Below are positions 57,615 through 64,000 of a stretch of DNA of 64,000 bases, piece by piece. A model generated the notes under the pieces. That model was not told the DNA's origin and did no database searches. It saw only the letters and a list, made by a program, of their open reading frames with translations. The translations under genes and the position numbers were made by a program. The stretch comes from Trichuris trichiura (Eukaryota; Nematoda; Enoplea; Trichinellida; Trichuridae), in assembly GCA_037903355.1 (NCBI GenBank), contig JBAJFE010000014.1, forward strand, positions 930,001-994,000. The letters are read 5' to 3'. Numbering within the stretch: position 1 is the first letter of the stretch; each line of letters starts with the position of its first letter.

Positions 57615-57834
57615 GTTAGGTAGGCTTTTTCTTTTTCTAAATAATGGAAATGTAAGCGGTCTTCAGCTTCCTATAGTTTTCGTCTTCTAATATTAGTACC
57701 TTTAAAAGCTGCTTTCGTTGTTTTCACAAGCCATCGCTTTTGGCTTCAAAAGCAAAATTTAAGCGCGGTTTAAAAGTAACCGCCGAGACCGCCAAAATTA
57801 CGTTCTTCTGCTTTAACGAAATCAGAAAAAGCTA

Positions 57835-58020
57835 CAATAGAAGCTCCAAAGTTGGCCACCTCTCTATGTCGACCACCTCCCTATGTTGACCGAATTTTAA
57901 TCACTTGGTTGGTCCGCATGTTGATAATATAATATACCCACAGCCTCTTATGTTGACCACCTCCTATGTTGACCAGTTTTTCCCGATCCCTTGGATGGTC
58001 AACTTATTGAGGTTCTACTG
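57835..58020. mobile_element. 186-bp Tigger-type MITE
   Basis: Flanked by TA on both sides (57833-57834, 58021-58022). The terminal inverted repeats are CAATAGAAGCTC on the left and CAGTAGAACCTC as the complement on the right. Inside, copies of an (A)TGTTGACCACCTC-like unit occur near both ends in inverted or repeated form. No coding capacity. The size, TA target and CAGTAGAACCTC ends fit a Tc1/mariner-superfamily (Tigger) MITE. Confidence 0.8.
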
Positions 58021-58594
58021 TATTTAACAGTATTACAATGATGATAACGTATATGCCTATAAATCTGATGAACCCTAGCGTGCTAGCGGAAGAATATTAG
58101 TCTCCTCTTTACATTGAGATATCTCAGGTTATCGTAAACAAGGAAGCCCGTTAAACGTATAAGCTTACCCATAAATGTATGAAAAATGAAACGCTCTGAG
58201 CTTCTTTGTTTTATCTTCAGCCTTCAACCAAAGCGGTTGCTTTCACGAGACAGAACAAAGTACAGGCGGGCCTCGTTACCCGCGGATTCTATATAACGCG
58301 GTTCGTCCGGCGTGGAATAGTGACATTACCTTTTCACAAAAACATGCGCACGGCTGGCTGGCATTATGGTTGCAGTAATGTCGTTGCTTGCCGGAGGAGC
58401 AGCGTGATCGTCTGCCCTGGCGCGAAAGACCTTTTCTGCCTACAATGCTCTCTAACGTGCACAATGCTAATGAGGTCTTGCCATTTTTCTGATTGTTCGT
58501 TATTGCTTTGTGCGCGTTGTCGAGCCTATTCGCCGTTTACAAACATCAGTATCCCTGCAGCATGGTAGGTCTGAAATTTCGCGTCGTTTAACTG

Positions 58595-59120
58595 GTGTCG
58601 CATAGGAAGATGGCTAACAGAAGGCAAGTAAGCGGTTCCTCTAGGGCTAAGAGACAACGTAGCGTCCTTACTCTTCATGTGAAAGTAGAAGTCCTCGATC
58701 TTTTGAAAAGCGGATTGTCATTTACCGAAGTGGGCCGCAGGATCGAAAAGAATGAATCCAGCATTCGTACGATAAAACGGAAGGAAGCTGAGATTCGAGG
58801 AAACGTGCATCCTGACCCTTCGTTAGGGAAAAGAGTTGCTGTAGTTCACAACAAAGTCCTCGTGAAAGCCGAGAAAGCGCTAAGCATTTGGATAGAGGAC
58901 ATGTCAGAGAAGAATGTCCCCGTCGACGGGGAAGTTATTCGGGAGAAAACGCTGAGCTTATATGTGCACTTCTCTGGCATGGTTGCAGGGAACGAGAGAA
59001 AAAGGTTTGCTGCTAGCAAAATACGTGAAACGCTTCAACCTCACGAACTTAAAGATCACTGGGAAAATAGCATCGGCTAATTTTGTAACTGCCTCGACGT
59101 TTCCGAAGAAATTCAAGGGG
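58595..59120 (+). pseudogene. Tigger/CENP-B-like transposase N-terminal remnant
   Basis: The frame from 58595 encodes a basic start, then RSVLTLHVKVEVLDLLKSG, SFTEVGRRIEKNESSIRTI (first helix-turn-helix), KAEKALSIWIEDMSEKNVPV and REKTLSLY.HF (second, CENP-B-type DNA-binding domain). A frame change near 58990-59020 is followed by RFNLTNLKITGKIASANFV and FPKKFK in the next frame. The catalytic DDE domain is missing. Upstream, near 58270-58310, GGCGGGCCTCG...TATATAACGCGG looks like a Tigger terminus. Confidence 0.8.
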
Positions 59121-59315
59121 ACAGAACGAAATGCGCAGCTAGAATATAAGCTATTTAGCCTTTTTCATAGGGTAGCCTATATAACGCGGAATTCAACTTT
59201 ACGCGGTAAAATGCTCAAAATGTTGGACGAATTAACCGCGGATAGCGAGGGCCGCCTGTACTTCCTAAAACTCAGCATTTGGTCCATCTTTCCCTTAAAA
59301 GTGTGCTACCAATGA

Positions 59316-60478
59316 GTTGTTAAGTATCCTTTTTTTAACGGCGCGCTAGTTCGTCTTAAGTAACAGAATTAAATTTTTGTGATATTCCAAATTTATAATT
59401 TTATATCGTTTTTCTACAGTACGCCACTTACGCGTCAAAAGCTTAATAGCCAAACTGTGCGTACTCAGAAAAAGGCCGCAAACGTGGCCGCAAGAATACA
59501 CTGCCTAGTTCATCTCGTTTCGTATTATACGTTTAAGTTTTACCCTTCCTTTTAACCAGTGCTATTGACAGTTCCATTAAGTCCAGCTTTATTTCTTTTC
59601 CAGCCGAATAAAAACCGTGCAATTCATCAGGAAACTGCGCCAACCATTTGTCAAACTGTCGGCATTCAAATTATGGCCATTTGCATAGAGTGATTACTTT
59701 CGGTGACTCGTTTCCTTTCTTTCTCAGAAGAGTACAGTACACTTGTTACATTACTGAATATACGCAGCGCCAACTAGAACGCAGAAGAAGTTGAACACTC
59801 GCGCAATTATACAAGTCAATTTTTTGTCAATCTAAACGGCAGACGACTTTCGACACGCTGTTGCAAGGGCTAATGAAATTCTTTTAGAGCAAAGAGTGCC
59901 GCTATTCAAATATGTAACGTTGAATTCTTCTACTTACTACTGGAACTTAACGCAGCAGTTGACGCACTACACTTCACGCATTTTAATTGAGGCAATCATT
60001 CTTCGAATTCAAGAAACTTTATTGGAAAGAACCAGTTAATATTTTACTTGAGCCATACTTAAAAATACGTTCTGTTTCAGAAGCTTCAGAAAGTATTGCT
60101 TCTTCCAGTTACGAGTTACAGTATTACTTCTAAATGGGTGTTTTCCATGTCACGCTACAGTAACGTAAAATGTTTTTTTTCCGACAAGAAAGACCGACTG
60201 TCAGTTATTTATGAGCTAGATTATTTTTTTAAATTACTGCAGTTGCTTCTGATGCTGTATAAGGCGCGTCCGAAGTTTTTAAATTTATATGAACCTGCAC
60301 ATCTTTATTGAAACTAACAGAATTTTTGTAAAGCTGTTCGTTCGAATCGTTCTTGTTTGGTTTGTTGTTCGAAAAGCATTCAGTTCGTTCAGCTTTGCTG
60401 TTTTTCATCATTTAAATTATTTGACTAGCAACCATTTTGCTTATAAACGTTTTTTGTTTAGATTTACAAAGTTTAAGT
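59316..60478. other. Intergenic upstream of C1QBP
   Basis: AT-rich, no supported gene. Frames at 60096-60311 and 60289-60537 lack domains. Confidence 0.5.
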
Positions 60479-61582
60479 ATGAACGGTCGAACGTGTGCGA
60501 GCATCGGACGACTCTTGACGGTGGCTATTCGTGCTAATCGTCAGTTTTGTAACCGCGCCAGCTTAGTTCAGTACATCCGTCCATTTCCAGTCCGTCATAA
60601 CTTAAGTTTGGCGTTCCCGCGGCTCATGTCGACAAAAAGTGCTTATTGATCGGCTGCGTTATTTCATTGGCGAACTTTTACTTCACTTCAGTCGACTCAA
60701 TGTTGGCAGATTTTTTAAAAGAAGAAATCGAGGCGGAGAAGAAGTTAGCCAACCAACAGTTGCCGAACGGAATTGTGCCCTCAATTCCGGGTTTTCAGAT
60801 TACCGCCGACGATGACGAAGTAACTTTGACTAAAAAGCTGGGAAAAGAGACGTATATTTGCTAGTTCGTGTACTTTCTTGTTTTTTCTACATAAAGTTGT
60901 TTTCAGCGTAATTGTCAAATTTCATGTCAGCAACTCTGTAGACACGAGCATGGATAGCGAAACTCCGGACGAAAAATCTGAACAAGCGCCAGTGGTACGC
61001 CACCCCTCCTGCATTTCGCTTTCCCGCTTGAAAAGTTTTTCTCTTTCTTATAGGTAGTTTCCAAGCCAAACTTTACCGTATCCATAGTGAAAGAAAACCA
61101 GCATCTTATTTTCGAGTGTGAATTCATCGAACCCTTCGGAGACGAGGTGTCCGGTGACCAACCTGCAGACGATGTCAGTACGTTTATTCAGTCGAGCGTT
61201 GCCTTGTTTTTTTCTTCACTCCCCTTCTTCCGCAGCTGATATGTTCAATATCGAGGAAATATACATTCACGACGGTGATGCAAATGAAAAGACGTATTCC
61301 GTTCGCGGTGAAATAATAGATGGCGTAAGTTCGGTTGTAGAAACTTTTCTTTTCCAAGCTGACATTCCTTTTCGTCGTTTCTCAAACCGACGTTCTTCAC
61401 ACCACTTGCAGAGGCCAAGTTTGTGCATTTTGCAGGGCTTGTACGATCATTTGATGACATATTTGGAAGAACGAGGTGTGGACAACGCCTTTGCGGAGCA
61501 CTTGATCAGATTCGCCACCCACTACGAGCATGCGCAATATGTTGCTTTGCTGCAAGGAATTCGCGACTTCGTCGATCGTTAA
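60479..61582 (+). CDS. C1QBP: C1QBP / p32 (MAM33 family) mitochondrial matrix protein
   Basis: Six exons read by eye: 60479-60638, 60692-60851, 60907-60994, 61054-61177, 61236-61324, and 61436-61582 (TAA), about 255 residues. Introns are 53-111 bp with GT-AG ends. p32 is an acidic trimeric matrix protein needed for mitochondrial translation. Exon 1 is Arg-rich without acidic residues until MSTK, a good presequence. The mature part starts near FLKEEIEAEKKLAN. The core has PNFTVSIVKENQHLIFECEF, the FNIEEI block, and the C-terminal helix LYDHLMTYLEERGVDN.FAEHL...YEHAQYV..L..IRDFV, which matches the family's most conserved stretch. The last intron could instead use the acceptor at 61411, adding eight in-frame residues. 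An ATG inside exon 2 is not the start. Confidence 0.9.
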
Positions 61583-62059
61583 TTTAAAAAAGTTAAAGTT
61601 AGGGTCGTTTGCTGACCTTGATAGTAAAGGGAAATTAGGAACTGCTCTGCTCATTCTTTTGTGGGTCGATGGATAACTTTGCTGCCAAATGCGCATCAAA
61701 TGCAAGCAAATTTAAAAGGTACGCCGACCTGTTAGTCCGTAGAAACTGAAAGGACGCGTAGTAGCGAAAAATACGTACGCTCGTGTATGCGGACAACTTG
61801 CGCATCATTTATAATACGGTACCAGCAGTCCATGTTTGCTGGGTTTCGTGAGAACCGAATTTTTTTCTGGTGATTTGCGTCAAGCAAAGGTTGTGCAAAG
61901 TGTTGACACACGTCGACGTTACGTCGCAACGGTTTAAAAGGCCAAAAATGCCTTCATGAGTGGTCGCTATGGCCTCAGTGTTGCTTCGTGAAAGGTCTAT
62001 AAGCGTTTGGCCAATTTGTCTTGCATACAGAGAGTCTTTCAGAATTAGCCAATTCTGAA
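61583..62059. other. C1QBP 3' / JIP gene 5' interval
   Basis: No coding frame of note. The two genes are in the same orientation, about 480 bp apart. Confidence 0.5.
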
Positions 62060-63342
62060 ATGGCAAATTTTGCCAGCGGTGATAGTGGCGAAGTGATCTT
62101 CGGGACGGAGTCGAGTTCAAGCACGGAGGAGTCGCGGGTCATGTCTGAGAAGGTCCAACAGATGGCCAGTTCTATTTACAAGGAGTTCGAACGCATGATA
62201 CAACGATTTGGCGAAGATTCTGTCAAGGTAGACTATTGCTTGCTGTCATATCTTTGCAACTGCTAGTGACAGGACTTAATGCCTTTGGTGGTAAGCATGT
62301 TGGAAGCATTGGATTTGTCCCAGTTGGAAAAGGAAGAGCATGAAGTTGAGCTTGAGCTTTTAAAGGAAGACAACGAGCAGTTGGTCACTCAGTACGAACG
62401 CGAAAAGGCGCAGCGAAAACTTGTCGAACAGGTTGTACTTACTCCATTTTTGCATATTGATGTGTCGGATTGTCCTTTGCAGCGGTGCATGGAGCTGGAA
62501 GACATTTTCGACGACGAAAAGAAGGAGCTTAGAGACAAAATGGAGTCGCTTGAGTCGATTGTACGCATGCTCGAGCTGAAGGGAAAGAATTCGGCCGATC
62601 ATGGTCTTGCGTCGATTGACAAAAATCAATTTCACTTTGTTTGGTCAATTTTGAAATTTCAGTGTGCAGACTCGAAGAGCGCGAAGTCGAGATGAAACAG
62701 GAATATTCAAAATTACACGATCGGTATACGGAGCTTTTTCGCACTCATATGGACTACATGGAGAGAACCAAGTTCCTTATGGGCGGCGACAAGTTCGACG
62801 TCTGCAGTTCCTATGTTAGCAATCAGCCCTCCAAAGGGTGCCTCGTCCATTTGTTCTTCCATTTTCTGTAACCATGTCGACCCTTTTAGATTCGTTATTC
62901 CTCGATTCAATCGATTCGATCCAAGAGATTTTAACGAAACTGCAGAAACCATGGATAAAGAGAATGGCAGAGGTAGGTAGGATTGGCTTGGCATGGCGTC
63001 AATGTCATACCGTTTCCATTAGATACTTGTTACGACAGAGGATTGGTGACAGAAGTTGACTTTGGGGCGGTCGAAGAGATGTTGGATACCCCATTGCCTA
63101 GGTGCGTGTCTTAATTAAAGTGATAGCATGAAAAGCATGCTGTTGTAGGCAAAATGAACCGGATACTACGCCAGCTCCTTCCGAGAACATTTCGGAACCA
63201 TGCGAAGATGGTTTAACCGTAGATTTGACTGGTAAGCGTGGCTGCCTGCTTTGTTGTTCATTTTAATTGTGTTCCATAATTCGCTCTTACGATTCTCTTA
63301 CTTAAGGCGGCTTGGTTGACCCTGCAGAATTCGCTTCGGCGG
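62060..63342 (+). CDS. JIP3/JIP4 (UNC-16 / SPAG9-type) JNK-kinesin scaffold, 5' part
   Basis: Exons read by eye: 62060-62227, 62273-62431, 62483-62603, 62663-62837, 62890-62972, 63023-63101, 63149-63231, 63307-63342. Phases are consistent, and introns are 45-75 bp. The protein is a kinesin/dynein and JNK-pathway scaffold on moving vesicles. Diagnostic sequence: MSEKVQQMASSIYKEFERMI, then DLMPLVVSMLEALD and VELELLKEDNEQLVTQYERE. These form the RH1 domain and start of the coiled coil, followed by ELRDKMESLES, RLEEREVEMKQEY and HMDYMERTKFL. Later exons are low-complexity acidic sequence, as in the family. The GGGTGCC donor after 62837 is weak, chosen because it keeps frame and gives a 52-bp intron. 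An in-frame ATG at 62021 is an alternative start. The gene continues past the window. Confidence 0.88.
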
Positions 63343-64000
63343 GTTAGTACTTCTTGTTCTTTCGTAAGATTGCTTGCTTGTCTTCGTGGTGATACCCGTC
63401 AGGCTAAAATCCTAGCTTTGCTTTTTAGTGCGATCAACGTAGAATGCTGCATGAGTAAGCTTCGCTGCTTGTCCGCTAGATGGAAAGTTAGCTTTAGCTG
63501 CATGAGAGCTCGATAAAGCCTCTTTCATGTCTGCCGAAAGAAGGAAAGTATTGGCCTTTTTAGCTTCTCTAGCGACTTTTCATGAGAAGGCACAATAGGC
63601 AATGAGACACCGCAAACAAAAATGTTTTTAAATATTAATACTGGTAAATTTGGCTTTGCGTACTGGTCGGAGCATCTTTCAATGACTGCACGGTTCAAAA
63701 ACTTTTTTCTGACGTCTTCGTTGCATAATAGCGATAAAATAAATGCTTACCCGTTTATACGTACCGACTACGTTAACCACACGGTCGCGGTTATCTCTTC
63801 TTTGTAGAAGATGCTTATCCGATCACTTCTTCCATTGTTTCTTTCATAAAGCTATTGCATCCTTTTCTGAGGCCTGAAATTCGTTGTTTATTATTACGGT
63901 AGAACATTTTGAATTTTAGAATGATGCGCAGGGTGCTTATATGTCTTGCTTAATTTCCAGAATTTCGCACGGTTACCTCTTCTTTGTAGAAGACGCCTAT
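63343..64000. other. Probable JIP intron with a repeated hairpin-forming segment
   Basis: No next exon was found. A segment near 63779-63818 recurs at 63967-64000 (CTCTTCTTTGTAGAAGA core), about 185 bp apart. The core TCTTCT..AGAAGA is itself an inverted repeat. The copy at the edge continues out of the window. Confidence 0.55.

Noticed and set aside
57837..59200. Treating the 57.8-kb MITE and the 58.6-kb Tigger fragment as one element
   Set aside because: The MITE has its own TA duplications and inverted ends; the Tigger fragment has a different terminal-like sequence near 58273.
60646..60864. Separate small gene at 60646
   Set aside because: It is intron plus exon 2 of C1QBP; splice sites on both sides keep the p32 frame.

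Overview
The window is nuclear DNA of a small-genome animal. The coding genes are animal orthologues (COX4, LSM11, an NNF1/PMF1 kinetochore subunit, C1QBP/p32, and a JIP3/JIP4/UNC-16 scaffold). Introns that can be placed are mostly only 45-111 bp, with GT-AG ends. tRNA genes are scattered singly, and two short tracts resemble the nematode telomere repeat TTAGGC. I infer a nematode, most like a whipworm-type (Dorylaimia) genome. That is an inference, because no search could be run.

Layout. From 1 to 25 kb the DNA is host-like. It holds a perfect 66-bp inverted repeat at the left edge, an intronless CHK1-like pseudokinase (minus), a cluster of a roughly 0.5-kb repeat carrying hammerhead-like motifs, COX4 (minus), two tRNA-Ala genes in a small duplication, an intron-containing tRNA-Leu, a two-exon coiled-coil or BAR-like gene, initiator tRNA-Met, a third tRNA-Ala, LSM11 (minus), a small uncharacterised gene, NNF1/PMF1 and tRNA-Pro.

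From 25 to 57 kb the window is a nest of transposons. Three copies (A 25.8-33.0 kb, B 37.4-43.1 kb, C 49.9-56.7 kb) of a long composite repeat are each interrupted by different elements. A decayed Ty1/copia element with both LTRs sits between A and B. A 951-bp hAT-type element sits in B, and a 1392-bp hAT element with a perfect 8-bp target duplication sits in C. Between B and C lie Tigger/pogo, hAT (ZBED5-like) and Ty3/gypsy remnants. Units A and C also contain a tandem repeat of about 435 bp, a 520-bp insertion with a 12-bp target duplication, and a gypsy integrase fragment.

From 57 to 64 kb the DNA is host-like again: a fourth tRNA-Ala, a 186-bp TA-flanked MITE, a Tigger remnant, then C1QBP and the 5' part of a JIP3/JIP4 gene, both on the plus strand.

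How the parts relate. The host genes have no evident shared pathway, so they are individual housekeeping or cell-biology genes. The mobile elements share history. The copia primer-binding site matches the anticodon region of the initiator tRNA encoded at 13.3 kb, and the same 0.5-kb hammerhead-bearing repeat occurs at 3 kb, 32 kb and 55 kb. The most novel-looking signal is that repeat family: five motifs of the form stem I / CTGATGA / hairpin / GAAA / GCTC / stem I', with a compensatory change in stem I.
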